DNA from: Methanobacteriota archaeon | GTDB taxonomy: Archaea; JAADCQ01; Methanopyri; Methanopyrales; Methanopyraceae | Assembly: GCA_027064425.1 (NCBI GenBank) | Contig: JAMOPO010000057.1 | Location: 62,001-126,000, forward strand | Direction of reading: 5' to 3' | DNA: 64,000 nucleotides | Shown: piece by piece, positions 8,759 to 17,194 of the stretch | How positions within the stretch are numbered: the stretch's first letter is position 1 | Layout of the letters: each line of letters starts with the position of its first letter | Notes under the pieces: model-generated | Database searches by the model: none | Seen by the model: the letters and a program-made list of their open reading frames with translations, nothing else | What the model was told of the DNA's origin: nothing | Translations under genes and position numbers: made by a program

Positions 8759-9040
8759 ATGGTCAAGCTGCCGAGGAAGATCCGGACGTACTGCCCGTAC
8801 TGTCGGAAGCACACGGTTCACGAGATCGAGAAGGCGGAGAAGAACCCGCCGCGGAAGATGTCCTGGGGTCAGCGGCAGTTCGAGCGGGTGCTGAAGGGTT
8901 ACGGTGGCTTCCCGCGCCCGAAGCCGTCCGGGGAGAAACCCACTAAGAAGGTCGACCTACGGTACCGATGCACGGAGTGCGGTAAGGCTCACACGCGGAA
9001 GGGCTGGCGGGCCGGCACGCTGGAGTTCGAGGAGGAGTAA
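8759..9040 (+). CDS. rpl44e: large subunit ribosomal protein L44e (eL42)
   Basis: A 93-residue zinc ribosomal protein of the large-subunit E-site region. Two Cys pairs are visible ([11 protein letters not shown] near the N-terminus and [12 protein letters not shown] near the C-terminus), with the conserved basic segment between them ([20 protein letters not shown]). The ATG at 8759 gives the standard [15 protein letters not shown] start. It lies 13 bp after gins51 and 17 bp before rps27e. Confidence 0.96.
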   Translation: MVKLPRKIRTYCPYCRKHTVHEIEKAEKNPPRKMSWGQRQFERVLKGYGGFPRPKPSGEKPTKKVDLRYRCTECGKAHTRKGWRAGTLEFEEE

Positions 9041-9057
9041 GCCGGGGGTGAGGCTCC

Positions 9058-9291
9058 TTGGCCGAGGAGCGTGAGGAGGAGCGCCTGCTGAGGCGGTTTA
9101 CGGAGTCGGATCTGGTTCCGCAGCCGCGGAGCCGGTTCCTGAGGGTGGAGTGCGTGGACTGTGGGAACGAGCAGGTGATCTTCGGAAACGCGAGCACGGT
9201 CGTTCGCTGCCACATCTGCGGCCGGGTGCTGGCGAAGCCGACGGGCGGTAAGGCGAAGGTGCTGACGAAGATTAAGGAGGTCCTCGAGTAA
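9058..9291 (+). CDS. rps27e: small subunit ribosomal protein S27e (eS27)
   Basis: A 77-residue zinc ribosomal protein. It has the eS27 zinc finger made of [11 protein letters not shown] and [19 protein letters not shown]. The N-terminus is Glu/Arg-rich. A TTG start follows GGGTGAGG. The TAA stop overlaps the ATG of the aIF2-alpha gene (TAATG), giving translational coupling. Confidence 0.95.
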   Translation: MAEEREEERLLRRFTESDLVPQPRSRFLRVECVDCGNEQVIFGNASTVVRCHICGRVLAKPTGGKAKVLTKIKEVLE

Positions 9292-10094
9292 TGCCTCGCA
9301 AGCTCTCGGAGCTGCCCGAGGAAGGCGAGGTTGTGATGGCCACGGTGGAGCGGGTGGAGGATCACGGCGCCTTTGTCACGCTGGACGAGTACCCGGAGGT
9401 CGAGGGCTACATCCACATCTCGGAGGTGGCGAGCGGCTGGGTCAAGAACATCCGGGACCACGTGAAGGAGGGACAGAAGGTCGTCGCCAAGGTGATCAAG
9501 GTTAACCCGAAGAAAAAGTACGTGAACCTGTCCCTGCGGCGGGTCACGGACCACCAGCGGAAGGAGAAGCTCAAGGAGTGGAAGCGGGAGCAGCGGGCGG
9601 AGAAGCTGCTGGAGATGGCGGCGGAGGAGCTCGGTAAGGACCTGGACGAGGCGTACGAGGAGGCCGGGTACAAGCTGATCGAGGAGTACGGCTCGCTGTA
9701 CGACGCGCTGGAGCGGGCGGCCTCGAACCAGAGCCCGGAGCCGCTGCTGGAGGCGGGCATCCCCAAGGAGTGGGCGGAGAAGCTGGCGGAGCTGGCGATC
9801 GAGAACATTGAGCCGGGTCGCGTGAAGATCGAGGCCTACGTGGACCTGAGCTGCCCGGCGCCGAACGGTGTGGAGATCATTAAGGAGGCGCTGCGGCGCA
9901 TCGAGGAGTACGACGAGGATGACGTGAAGATGGAGGTGCAGTACGTCGGCGCGCCGAGGTACCGGATCCGGGTGGACGCGCCGGACTACAAGACGGCGGA
10001 GAAGGCGGTCCGGAAGGCCGCGGAGGAGGCGATCGAGTACGTGGAGGAGCACGGTGGCGAGGGCGAGTTCCATCGAGAGCTGGAAGAGGGGTGA
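9291..10094 (+). CDS. translation initiation factor aIF2 alpha subunit
   Basis: The alpha subunit of the heterotrimeric aIF2, which delivers initiator Met-tRNA to the ribosome. An N-terminal S1/OB domain is clear (VVMATVERVEDHGAFVTLDE, GYIHISEVASGWVKNIRDHV). A helical domain follows at about residues 90-170, then the C-terminal alpha-beta domain that binds the gamma subunit (SCPAPNGVEIIKEALRRIEE). The 267-residue length is normal. It overlaps the rps27e stop, and GGAGGT in the end of rps27e is a good ribosome-binding site. Confidence 0.95.
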   Translation: MPRKLSELPEEGEVVMATVERVEDHGAFVTLDEYPEVEGYIHISEVASGWVKNIRDHVKEGQKVVAKVIKVNPKKKYVNLSLRRVTDHQRKEKLKEWKREQRAEKLLEMAAEELGKDLDEAYEEAGYKLIEEYGSLYDALERAASNQSPEPLLEAGIPKEWAEKLAELAIENIEPGRVKIEAYVDLSCPAPNGVEIIKEALRRIEEYDEDDVKMEVQYVGAPRYRIRVDAPDYKTAEKAVRKAAEEAIEYVEEHGGEGEFHRELEEG

Positions 10095-10098
10095 ACTC

Positions 10099-10302
10099 GT
10101 GCCTAAGCGCCTCCGCAGGTGCAAAGAGTGCGGGGAGTACACCCTACAGCGGGACAAGTGCCCGCACTGCGGCGGAGAGGTGGAGGTGCCTCATCCCCAC
10201 CGATTCTCGCCGGAGGATCCGTACGGCAAGTACCGGAGGAGATTAAAAAAGAAGATCTGGATCGAGAAGTTCGGGCCTCCCCCGGAGGGGGAGGGGGACT
10301 GA
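10099..10302 (+). CDS. nop10: H/ACA ribonucleoprotein Nop10
   Basis: A 67-residue zinc-binding core protein of the H/ACA pseudouridylation RNP, binding the Cbf5 pseudouridine synthase. It has two Cys pairs (CKECGEYTLQRDKCPHCGG) and the conserved VPHPHRFSPEDPYGKYRRRL stretch. The GTG at 10099, after GTGAACTC, gives a normal-length N-terminus (VPKRLRRC). It sits between aIF2-alpha and the PAC2 gene, an order common in Euryarchaeota. Confidence 0.95.
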   Translation: MPKRLRRCKECGEYTLQRDKCPHCGGEVEVPHPHRFSPEDPYGKYRRRLKKKIWIEKFGPPPEGEGD

Positions 10303-10304
10303 CG

Positions 10305-11129
10305 ATGGACCTCCTAAAGCTCGCTCGCGGGAGCACCGTCATTCGGCTCGAGTTCGAACCGGACGTGGAGAAACCCGTGTTCGTGGAGGGCCTGCCCGGC
10401 ATCGGTCACGTCGGCAAGCTCGCCGCCGAGGCCATGATCGAGGACCTCGGGGCGGAGAAGTTCGGCGAGCTCTACTCCCCCTACTTCCCGCCCCAGGTCT
10501 CCGTGAACAAGGACGGGATCGTGGAGGTGATGAAGAACGAGTTCTACGTGTACGAGTCGGACAGCTCGGACGAGCCGGACATCATCTTCCTCGTCGGCAA
10601 GGCGCAGGTGCAGGGCGAGCTCGGCCAGCACGAGGTGGCCATCAAGGTGCTCCAGACCGTTAAGGAGTTCGGAACAGAAACCATCTTCACGCTCGGCGGG
10701 CTGGGCACCGGCACCTTCCCGTCCGAGCCCAAGGTGGTCGGGGCGGCCACGCACAAGGAGATGATCGACCTCCTTAAGGAGCACGGGGTGGAGATCCGCA
10801 CCGGAGACAGCGGAGGGAACATCGTCGGCGCCTCGGGACTCCTTCTCGGCTTCGGCAAGGTCATGGGAATGCGCGGTGCCTGCCTGATGGGCGTGACGCC
10901 CGGTCACCTGATCGACCCGCGCGCGGCCATGGCGGTCGTGGAGAAGCTGTCCGAGATCCTGGGCGTTGAGGTCGAGGCGGAGTCCCTGAGGAAGCGCGCG
11001 GAGAAGTTCGAGCGCGAGGTCTCGCAGCAGCTCGAAGAGATGCCCTCGATGGAGGAGATGCAGCAGCAGGTCCAGCAGCAGGAGGTGGAGGAGGGCAAGC
11101 CGGAGGAGGACCTGCGGTACATCGGGTGA
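10305..11129 (+). CDS. PAC2 family protein, proteasome-assembly-chaperone-like
   Basis: A 274-residue PAC2-fold protein, the archaeal relative of eukaryotic proteasome assembly chaperone 2. The PAC2 hallmarks are FVEGLPGIGHVGKLAAEAMI, a Rossmann-like core (TIFTLGGLGTGTF), GGNIVGASGLLLGFGKVMG and MGVTPGHLIDPRAAMAVVE. The C-terminus ends in a Gln/Glu-rich tail (MEEMQQQVQQQEVEEG). The ATG lies 2 bp after the nop10 stop. The neighbourhood with nop10 and aIF2-alpha is conserved in archaea. The exact client is unknown. Confidence 0.85.
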   Translation: MDLLKLARGSTVIRLEFEPDVEKPVFVEGLPGIGHVGKLAAEAMIEDLGAEKFGELYSPYFPPQVSVNKDGIVEVMKNEFYVYESDSSDEPDIIFLVGKAQVQGELGQHEVAIKVLQTVKEFGTETIFTLGGLGTGTFPSEPKVVGAATHKEMIDLLKEHGVEIRTGDSGGNIVGASGLLLGFGKVMGMRGACLMGVTPGHLIDPRAAMAVVEKLSEILGVEVEAESLRKRAEKFEREVSQQLEEMPSMEEMQQQVQQQEVEEGKPEEDLRYIG

Positions 11130-12016
11130 GGTCATTGGCCCGCACGATCCACCGCGCTCTTTTTTCCGCGATCGCGCCCCTGCTCCTGTCCCTGCTGCCC
11201 TTCTTCTGGATCCCACACCTGGCCTTCCTCCTCGCCGCGCTGGGCATCTGCGCGGAACGGTACGGAGTCCCGGCCACGTCCATGGTCTCCGGCATCGTGG
11301 CGCTGGCGCTGATTTTCGGGCAGCCCTACCTGGCCGCCCTCGCCGCCGTCATCGGCGAGCTAACCATCGCGGAGGCGCTTAGACGCAAGCTCTCGGACGA
11401 CCCGGTGGCCTCGACCCTGCACTCCGCCGTCGGGGGCGCGGCGGCCGCGGTACTCGTCGGCCAGGCGATGGGTGGAACGCTCCACGCCATCATCTTCGGC
11501 CTCACGATCTTCGCGGCGTTCATCCGGCCCCCGCTGGCCCCGAAGCTCTACGAGCGTCGGGAGCGGTACGACCCCTGGAACTCGATCGTCCTGGCCGCCC
11601 TGATGCTGTTCGGGCTCGTTCCCCTGGTCGGGATCGGCAACGCCTGCCTGGCCTTCCTCGTCGCGAAGGGGGTCGACGGCTCCGGCGGTCTCGCTCAGTT
11701 CATCCCGCGCTCCGTGAACCCGGTGGTCTCGCTCGAGGGGCTCAAGGTCCGCCGGGTGGAGGAGGGCATCAGCCCGATCGGCACGCTCTTCGAGTTCCTG
11801 ACCGCGCTGGGCCTGGGCCTCCTCATCACGGGCTCCTGGAAGGGCGGTCTCGCGATGGGGGCGACGGTCACGATCGCCGACGTCGTGTCCAACGTAACCG
11901 GAGTTGAGAAGTACCACAAAGGGGACGACCTGCTCATGACCCTCGCCGCCGCCTGGACGATCCACACGTTCGGCACCCACGGGCTGCTCACGATCACCCG
12001 GCACCTGCAGGGGTGA
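11126..12016 (+). CDS. polytopic membrane protein upstream of archaeosortase, unknown function
   Basis: A 296-residue protein with about eight hydrophobic helices (for example LLLSLLPFFWIPHLAFLLAA at residues 19-38, and VLAALMLFGLVPLVGIGNAC). One larger hydrophilic loop (around QFIPRSVNPVVSLEGLKVRR) and a C-terminal polar patch (TGVEKYHKGDD) are present. No family is recognised. The GTG start overlaps the PAC2 stop (GTGA). The archaeosortase gene follows 6 bp downstream, so a role in the same membrane or cell-surface process is inferred. A transporter for a lipid or precursor is one possibility. Confidence 0.65.
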   Translation: MRSLARTIHRALFSAIAPLLLSLLPFFWIPHLAFLLAALGICAERYGVPATSMVSGIVALALIFGQPYLAALAAVIGELTIAEALRRKLSDDPVASTLHSAVGGAAAAVLVGQAMGGTLHAIIFGLTIFAAFIRPPLAPKLYERRERYDPWNSIVLAALMLFGLVPLVGIGNACLAFLVAKGVDGSGGLAQFIPRSVNPVVSLEGLKVRRVEEGISPIGTLFEFLTALGLGLLITGSWKGGLAMGATVTIADVVSNVTGVEKYHKGDDLLMTLAAAWTIHTFGTHGLLTITRHLQG

Positions 12017-12022
12017 GGCGGC

Positions 12023-12508
12023 GTGGGCTGGCGCTACCCGACCGCCGCCGTCGCCATCTCCCTCTTCATGTACTCCGGGGTCGACACGGAGCCGCTGCAG
12101 TACTGCACGGCCCAGTGGGTGGAGTCGCTCCTCCGCGCGCTGGGGGTCAACCTCCCCAAGACCGGGTACACCTTCCAGGTTGGCAAGGTCAACGCCGTGA
12201 TCGTTAAGGGCTGCGTGGTGTGGCCCGCGATCTCCATCTTCATCGGCCTGATCCTCGCCACCCCGGGCCCCTCGCTGGCCCGGAAGCTCCTGGCCGTGGC
12301 CGTCTCGACCGCGGTCATGACCGCCGGGAACGTCCTCCGGCTCGCCTTCATGTTCTACATGATGGAGGTCTGGGGCGTCGGGTTCACGCTCGCCCACGAC
12401 GTCGTCGGCCAGCTGATCGGCCTCCTGATCATCGTGCTCGCCGGCTGGGCCGCCTTCGAGATCGTCCCAGAAACTGAAGAGAAGCTGCGCGAGCTGATCC
12501 CCGTCTAG
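12023..12508 (+). CDS. archaeosortase/exosortase family protein
   Basis: A 161-residue integral membrane protein carrying the three invariant positions of the exosortase/archaeosortase superfamily. These are a Cys at the start of a helix (KGCVVWPAISIFIGLILATP), an Arg in AGNVLRLAFMFYMM, and a His in LAHDVVGQLIGLL. These transpeptidase-like enzymes remove C-terminal sorting tails from surface proteins and may attach a lipid. It is coupled to the upstream membrane protein. No PEF-CTERM or PGF-CTERM-type substrate is seen in this window, so its substrate must lie elsewhere. Confidence 0.75.
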   Translation: MGWRYPTAAVAISLFMYSGVDTEPLQYCTAQWVESLLRALGVNLPKTGYTFQVGKVNAVIVKGCVVWPAISIFIGLILATPGPSLARKLLAVAVSTAVMTAGNVLRLAFMFYMMEVWGVGFTLAHDVVGQLIGLLIIVLAGWAAFEIVPETEEKLRELIPV

Positions 12509-12518
12509 GGGGAGCAAG

Positions 12519-13769
12519 GTGCGGACTTACGATGCCGACTTCCACCTCCACTCCAAGTACTCCGGCGGCACCTCCCCGAAGATGGTCGTGAAGGAGATCG
12601 CCCGGGGAGCGGTGAGGAAGGGGCTGGACATCGTCGGGACCGGGGACATCCTGCACCCCCGGTGGCGCAAGCACGTGCGCCGCGAGCTGGAGGAGGACGA
12701 GCACGGCCTGCTCCGCGAGCCGCGCACCGGCGTCCTGTTCGTTCCCACGGTCGAGATCGAGGACCGGAACCGGGTTCACCACCTCGTGATCCTGCCCTCG
12801 CTGGACGAGGCCGAGGACCTGTACGAGGACCTCGAGCCTCACTCGCCGGACATCACCGAGGAGGGTAGGCCGCGGGTCGACCTGTCCGGGGCCGAGCTGA
12901 TCGACCTGCTGAAGGAGCGGGAGTGCCTGGTGGGGCCGGCGCACGCGTTCGTCCCCTGGACCAGCGTGTTCAAGGAGTACGACTCCCTCTCCGAGTGCTA
13001 CGGCGACGCCGTGGACAGGGTGGATTTCGTGGAGCTGGGCCTCTCCGCGGACTCCAGCTACGCGGACCGGATCTCGGAGCTGCACGACTACACGTTCCTC
13101 ACGTGCTCGGACGCACACTCACCCTACCCGCACCGGCTCGGGCGGGAGTTCGTCCGGCTGGAGCTGGAGGAGCCCTCCTACGACGCGATCAAGGCGGCGA
13201 TGCACCGGAAGCCGGGCGGCCGCGTGGTCCTGAACGTGGGCCTGGTCCCGGAGCTGGGCAAGTACAACCGGACGGCGTGCGCCCGGTGCAAGCGGCAGTT
13301 CGAGCTGGAGGAGGCCGAGCGGCTGAACTGGCGCTGCCCCGAGTGCGGCGGCCAGATCAAGAAGGGCGTCCGGGACCGGGTGCTGGAGCTGGCGGACCTG
13401 GAGGAGCCGGAGCACCCGGACCACCGGCCACCGTACCTGCGGATCGTCCCGCTGTCGGAGCTGATCGCCAAGGCGCTCGGGATCTCGACCGTCACGGCGA
13501 AGAAGGTGAACGCCGTGTGGAGCGCGCTCGTCCGGCGGTTCGGGAGCGAGATCGACGTCCTGGTTGAGGCGCCGCCGGAGGAGGTGGCGGAGGTGGACGA
13601 GCGGGTCGCGGAGCTGCTGAAGGCCTTCCGGGAGGGGTCCGTCAGCATCCGGCCCGGCGGAGGTGGGAGGTACGGCGAGATCGTCACGGGAGAGGAGGGT
13701 GAAGAGGAGGGCGAGTCGGAGGACGGCAGGGTGGTCCAGCGGACGCTGGATGACGTCCTCCGGGGGTAG
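12519..13769 (+). CDS. PHP-domain DNA repair endonuclease Q (EndoQ) family
   Basis: A 416-residue protein matching the archaeal EndoQ family, known from Thermococcales to cut 5' of deaminated bases and abasic sites. The N-terminal PHP metal-binding motifs are ADFHLHSKYSGGTSP, VGTGDILHP, AHAF and TCSDAHSPYPHRLG. A four-Cys zinc module follows (CARCKRQF and CPECGGQIKKG, about residues 255-285), then a helix-hairpin-helix-like segment (ALGISTVTAKKVNAVWSALV). The extreme C-terminus (VVQRTLDDVL) resembles a PCNA-binding PIP box. The GTG start is 8 bp after the archaeosortase stop. Confidence 0.75.
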   Translation: MRTYDADFHLHSKYSGGTSPKMVVKEIARGAVRKGLDIVGTGDILHPRWRKHVRRELEEDEHGLLREPRTGVLFVPTVEIEDRNRVHHLVILPSLDEAEDLYEDLEPHSPDITEEGRPRVDLSGAELIDLLKERECLVGPAHAFVPWTSVFKEYDSLSECYGDAVDRVDFVELGLSADSSYADRISELHDYTFLTCSDAHSPYPHRLGREFVRLELEEPSYDAIKAAMHRKPGGRVVLNVGLVPELGKYNRTACARCKRQFELEEAERLNWRCPECGGQIKKGVRDRVLELADLEEPEHPDHRPPYLRIVPLSELIAKALGISTVTAKKVNAVWSALVRRFGSEIDVLVEAPPEEVAEVDERVAELLKAFREGSVSIRPGGGGRYGEIVTGEEGEEEGESEDGRVVQRTLDDVLRG

Positions 13770-13773
13770 CCTC

Positions 13774-15252
13774 GTGCCCCTGATCCGCCGCAGGCGCCTC
13801 CGTCGGTTCTTGGAGCGGATCGAGGTGCGGGTCGGGATAGAGGAGGAGCTGTTCCTGATCAACCGCCGCGGCTCGCTCGCGCAGGCGGCCGACGACGTGA
13901 TGGTGGAGGCGGCCGACCTCCTGGAGTCGGACTCCTCCCTGCTCGACGCGTGCTGGGAGTACATCCTGGGTCTGGACCCGGAGCCCAACCGCGCCCAGAT
14001 CGAGTACATCACCCAGCCCGTCCCGCCCGACGAGGTCCGAGACGCCTGCGAGACCGGGCGGGAGCTCATCCGCAAGGCGGCGAGTAAGCTCGGCCTGCTC
14101 GTCATGCTGGAGAGCATGCACCCGGTCGAGAGCGACCCGCTCCCCATCAACGGGACGCACGTGAACGTGGCCATCCGGCTCAAGGACAAGCCGTACATGA
14201 CGCCCTCCCAGGTCTGCGCGGTCTACAACTACCTCTGGTACCACCTGCCCACGATCATCGCGGCCACGGCCAACTCGCCCTACTGCTGCGGTGGGAAGAA
14301 CCTCGCCGCCAGCTGCCGGCTGCTGAAGAGCCGCGTGCTCAAGCCCAACCGGCACGCGAAGCTGAAGCGTCCTCCCAAGAGGCCCACCCTGACTCAGACG
14401 CAGTACTACGGTCGGCTCCGGTACAAGCTCCGGCTCCGTAAGGACACGGAGTTCGAGGAGCGGGTGGTGGCGCACCCTAACGGCAAGCGGCTGGTGGACA
14501 TCACCCCGCGCGGCCCGGCCTCGAACGTGACGGGGGACGAGAACGAGAGTCCCGACCGGAACCGGGTGGAGGTGCGCGCGATCGATAACCAGAAGTCCCT
14601 GGACTACCTGCACGACGTGGTCCTGCTGATCGTGGGGCTGAGCATTCACGGGTTTTATCTCCACGAGAAGGAGGGTCGGACGGACTACCCGGACAAGAAC
14701 CACCGCAAGAACCGGGAGCTGGCGATACGGGCCGGAATCGAGGCCGAGTTCGTGCAGGACGGCCGCGTCGTCAAGGCCCGCGAGGCCCTGCTGGAGCTGG
14801 TGGGCCTCGTGGAGGACATCGTCGACGAGTTCGGGCTGTCCTTCCGGTCCCAGCTGCGCAACGGGAAGGCCGAGATCGAGAGTCGCCCGGCCCTGCGCGT
14901 GGAGCGACAGTTCGAGGAGCTGGCGAGGTACGAGGGGAAGGAGGTCGTCGTCCAGCTGGGCTCGGACCGCGTCATCGAGATCGGTGGGAAGCGGGTCCGA
15001 ATCCCCGAGGGCACGCGGCTGGTGGGGAAGCTGACCAGAGTCGCGGATTACGAGTACCGCCGGGATAAACTGGGCCTCGTCAAGCACATAGTGAAGGCGA
15101 AGATCACCGCCGGTGTCGACCGGCCGGTGGTCGTGGTCGAGCGGGAGGGCGTCGTGGGCCGGCTACCGCGGGGTGTTAGGGTGCCGCTCAAAGAGGGTGA
15201 CCGGATCGTCCAGCTCGAGTACGTGAGCCGGGGGATCCCGGGTCGGTGGTGA
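13774..15252 (+). CDS. GCS2-type carboxylate-amine ligase (glutamate-cysteine ligase-like)
   Basis: A 492-residue ATP-dependent ligase of the glutamate-cysteine ligase family 2. Family features are VRVGIEEELFLIN (the acidic Mg-binding EEE), EPNRAQIEYITQPV, PINGTHVNVAIRL and ATANSPYCCGGKN. A C-terminal extension of about 100 residues (from KEVVVQLGSDRVIEIGGK) is not part of the usual catalytic core. Methanogens lack glutathione as a rule, so the substrate could be a gamma-glutamyl compound other than glutathione; this is inference. The GTG at 13774 follows the EndoQ stop. The 3' end overlaps the next gene by 7 bp. Confidence 0.65.
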   Translation: MPLIRRRRLRRFLERIEVRVGIEEELFLINRRGSLAQAADDVMVEAADLLESDSSLLDACWEYILGLDPEPNRAQIEYITQPVPPDEVRDACETGRELIRKAASKLGLLVMLESMHPVESDPLPINGTHVNVAIRLKDKPYMTPSQVCAVYNYLWYHLPTIIAATANSPYCCGGKNLAASCRLLKSRVLKPNRHAKLKRPPKRPTLTQTQYYGRLRYKLRLRKDTEFEERVVAHPNGKRLVDITPRGPASNVTGDENESPDRNRVEVRAIDNQKSLDYLHDVVLLIVGLSIHGFYLHEKEGRTDYPDKNHRKNRELAIRAGIEAEFVQDGRVVKAREALLELVGLVEDIVDEFGLSFRSQLRNGKAEIESRPALRVERQFEELARYEGKEVVVQLGSDRVIEIGGKRVRIPEGTRLVGKLTRVADYEYRRDKLGLVKHIVKAKITAGVDRPVVVVEREGVVGRLPRGVRVPLKEGDRIVQLEYVSRGIPGRW

Positions 15253-15974
15253 TCGACGTTCACAACCACCTCGGGGAGGACGTGGACGGTACCGTCCAGA
15301 CCGTGGAGATGCTGCTCGCCAAGATACGGGTCAGCGGGATCGACCGGGCGGTCGTTTTCCCCTTCAACGACGTGGACCCGGGTGTGTGCTTCTCCAAGGC
15401 GAACGACCGGATCGCGCAGGCCTGCTCGGAGCACGAGGAGCTGATCGGGTTCTGCCGGGTGGACCCGAACTGCGAGGAGGTGGCGGTGGAGGAGGTCGAG
15501 CGGTGCGTGCGCGAGCTGGGGCTGAGGGGGGTCAAGCTGCACCCGCGCAGCCAGTCCTTCTACCCGGACGATCCCGAGGCAGTGAGAGTGGTGGAGAAGG
15601 CGGCCGACCTGGGCGTCCCGGTGATCATTCACACGGCTCGGGGGGAGCCCTTCTCGGACCCCGTCCGGGTGGGGCGGCTGGCGGAGGAGGTCCCGGACAC
15701 GCCCATCGTGATGGCGCACATGGGGAAGGAGCTGGGGTACGACGCGGCGATCAAGGTCGCGGAGGAGCACGAGAACGCGTACCTCGAGATCTCGCTGGTC
15801 AAGGACCCGAAGGTCATCGAGCGGGCGGCGGAGGTGGTGGGTGACGAGCGCATCCTCTTCGGCTCGGACTCGCCCTACGGCAGCCCCGCCGCGCAGCTGG
15901 AGGTGGTAAAGAAGGCCGACGTCGACCACGATAAGATCCTGGAGAAGAACGCGAAGAAGCTGCTGGGGCTCTAG
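15246..15974 (+). CDS. amidohydrolase-family metal-dependent hydrolase
   Basis: A 242-residue TIM-barrel amidohydrolase (amidohydrolase 2 type). Metal ligands are seen in VIDVHNHLGEDVD at the N-terminus, GVKLHPRSQSFYPDD, VIIHTARGEP, IVMAHMGKEL and LFGSDSPYGSP near the C-terminus. The substrate is not predictable; relatives include decarboxylases and TatD-like hydrolases. Two adjacent GTG codons (15246 and 15249) could be the start, both overlapping the upstream GCS2 stop. Confidence 0.75.
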   Translation: MVIDVHNHLGEDVDGTVQTVEMLLAKIRVSGIDRAVVFPFNDVDPGVCFSKANDRIAQACSEHEELIGFCRVDPNCEEVAVEEVERCVRELGLRGVKLHPRSQSFYPDDPEAVRVVEKAADLGVPVIIHTARGEPFSDPVRVGRLAEEVPDTPIVMAHMGKELGYDAAIKVAEEHENAYLEISLVKDPKVIERAAEVVGDERILFGSDSPYGSPAAQLEVVKKADVDHDKILEKNAKKLLGL

Positions 15975-15976
15975 GC

Positions 15977-16711
15977 TTGCCGCTGAGAAGCCGCGCCGTG
16001 GAGCTGATTCTCCGGGAGGGAATCTCGGACGTTCGGGAGCTCTCCGAGCGGCTCGATGTCCCGCCGGAGGAGCTCGAGCGCATCCTGGCGGGCGTCCCTG
16101 GCCTGTCGATTGGTGACGGTGAGGTGCGCCCGGAGGTGAGGCTGCGCGGCTACGTGGAGGTGCGAGGAACGCGCCCGATCCTCCTTACGGCCCCGCACGC
16201 GCAGGGACCCGGGGCGGACGTCTTCACCGGCGAGATCGCGTGGTGGGTGGCGCAGATCTCCGGATGCTACGCGCTCATAGGAACGGTCAGCCGGAAGTCG
16301 CGCCTGCCCGGGGAGGACCGCCCGGCGGACTACAACCGAGAGTGGGCCCGGGACACGCCCTTCCGGCGCCGGATCTCGGAGCTGATCGAGGAGCACGGGA
16401 TCCGCTTCATCGTGGACCTGCACGGGATGGAGTCCGACCCGGTCCGGCCGGAGATCGACGTCGGGGCACTGGGCGGGGAGGCCGCTCAGGGCGAGCTCGT
16501 CTCGAAGATCGTGGAGCGGCTGGAGGAGTGCGGGTTCGACGTGGGGTTCGAGCAGGAGTTCTGCGGCGGGGACATCCTGGAGTACCACTGCGACGGCGAG
16601 CGGGTGCAGGGGATTCAGCTGGAGCTGTCGGACGAGCTGCGGGAGTTAGACGAATATAGAGGGATCCTGGCCGTGCTGGTGGTCGTTAACACGTTACTGG
16701 GGGAGTTGTGA
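15977..16711 (+). CDS. N-formylglutamate amidohydrolase-like protein with N-terminal helical domain
   Basis: A 244-residue protein. Residues 1-50 form a small helical, HTH-like module (AVELILREGISDVRELSERL). The rest matches the zinc hydrolase fold of the N-formylglutamate amidohydrolase family: LLTAPHAQGPGADVFTGEIA, DYNREWARDTPF, FIVDLHGM and IQLELSDELRE. The physiological substrate is unknown; histidine degradation, the classical context of this family, is unlikely in a methanogen. The TTG start is 2 bp after the upstream stop. It is followed 3 bp later by the CfbA gene. Confidence 0.65.
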   Translation: MPLRSRAVELILREGISDVRELSERLDVPPEELERILAGVPGLSIGDGEVRPEVRLRGYVEVRGTRPILLTAPHAQGPGADVFTGEIAWWVAQISGCYALIGTVSRKSRLPGEDRPADYNREWARDTPFRRRISELIEEHGIRFIVDLHGMESDPVRPEIDVGALGGEAAQGELVSKIVERLEECGFDVGFEQEFCGGDILEYHCDGERVQGIQLELSDELRELDEYRGILAVLVVVNTLLGEL

Positions 16712-16714
16712 TAC

Positions 16715-17191
16715 ATGGTAGCCGTCGTGCTCGTCGGTCACGGTAGTCGGCTGCCTTACAACCGGGAGGTCGTGGAGAAAATCGCGGAGTACGTGGAGGA
16801 GATGGGCGACTTCGAGACCGTCGAGGTCGGGTTCATGGAGTTCTCGAAGCCGTCCATCCCGGAGGCCGTGAGGCGGGCGGCCGAGTCGGGCGCGGACAAG
16901 ATCGTCGTCGTCCCGGTGTTCCTGGCCCACGGGGTGCACACCAAGCGGGACATCCCGAGGATGCTGGGTCTAGAACCGGACTGGGAAGAGGATGAGGGAG
17001 GAGATGAAGGGCACCACCACGATCACGGTCACGACCACGACCATGATCACGATCACCATGGGCACGATCACCGCGACCACGAGCCCGTGGAGGTGGACGC
17101 GGAGATCATTTACACGGAGCCGATAGGCGCGGACCGACGCATCGCCGAGATCATCCTGGATCGGATCGAGGAAGCGCTGAAGGAGGAGTAG
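16715..17191 (+). CDS. cfbA: sirohydrochlorin nickel/cobalt chelatase CfbA (small CbiX) with His-rich loop
   Basis: A 158-residue small CbiX-type class II chelatase. In methanogens this enzyme (CfbA) puts Ni2+ into sirohydrochlorin, the first step to coenzyme F430 of methyl-coenzyme M reductase, and can also insert Co2+. The N-terminus AVVLVGHGSRLPYNREVV holds the catalytic His. KIVVVPVFLAHGVHTKRDIP holds the second metal-binding His pair. Between residues of about 95 and 125 a run of alternating His and Asp (HHHDHGHDHDH...) forms a metal-storage loop, known from other methanogen CbiX proteins. The length is otherwise that of the short homodimeric form. Confidence 0.9.
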   Translation: MVAVVLVGHGSRLPYNREVVEKIAEYVEEMGDFETVEVGFMEFSKPSIPEAVRRAAESGADKIVVVPVFLAHGVHTKRDIPRMLGLEPDWEEDEGGDEGHHHDHGHDHDHDHDHHGHDHRDHEPVEVDAEIIYTEPIGADRRIAEIILDRIEEALKEE

Positions 17192-17194
17192 GCC

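Noticed and set aside
17009-17085. Repetitive CAC/GAC tract that could be taken for a short tandem repeat
   Set aside because: It encodes the in-frame His/Asp metal loop of CfbA and is explained by that gene.
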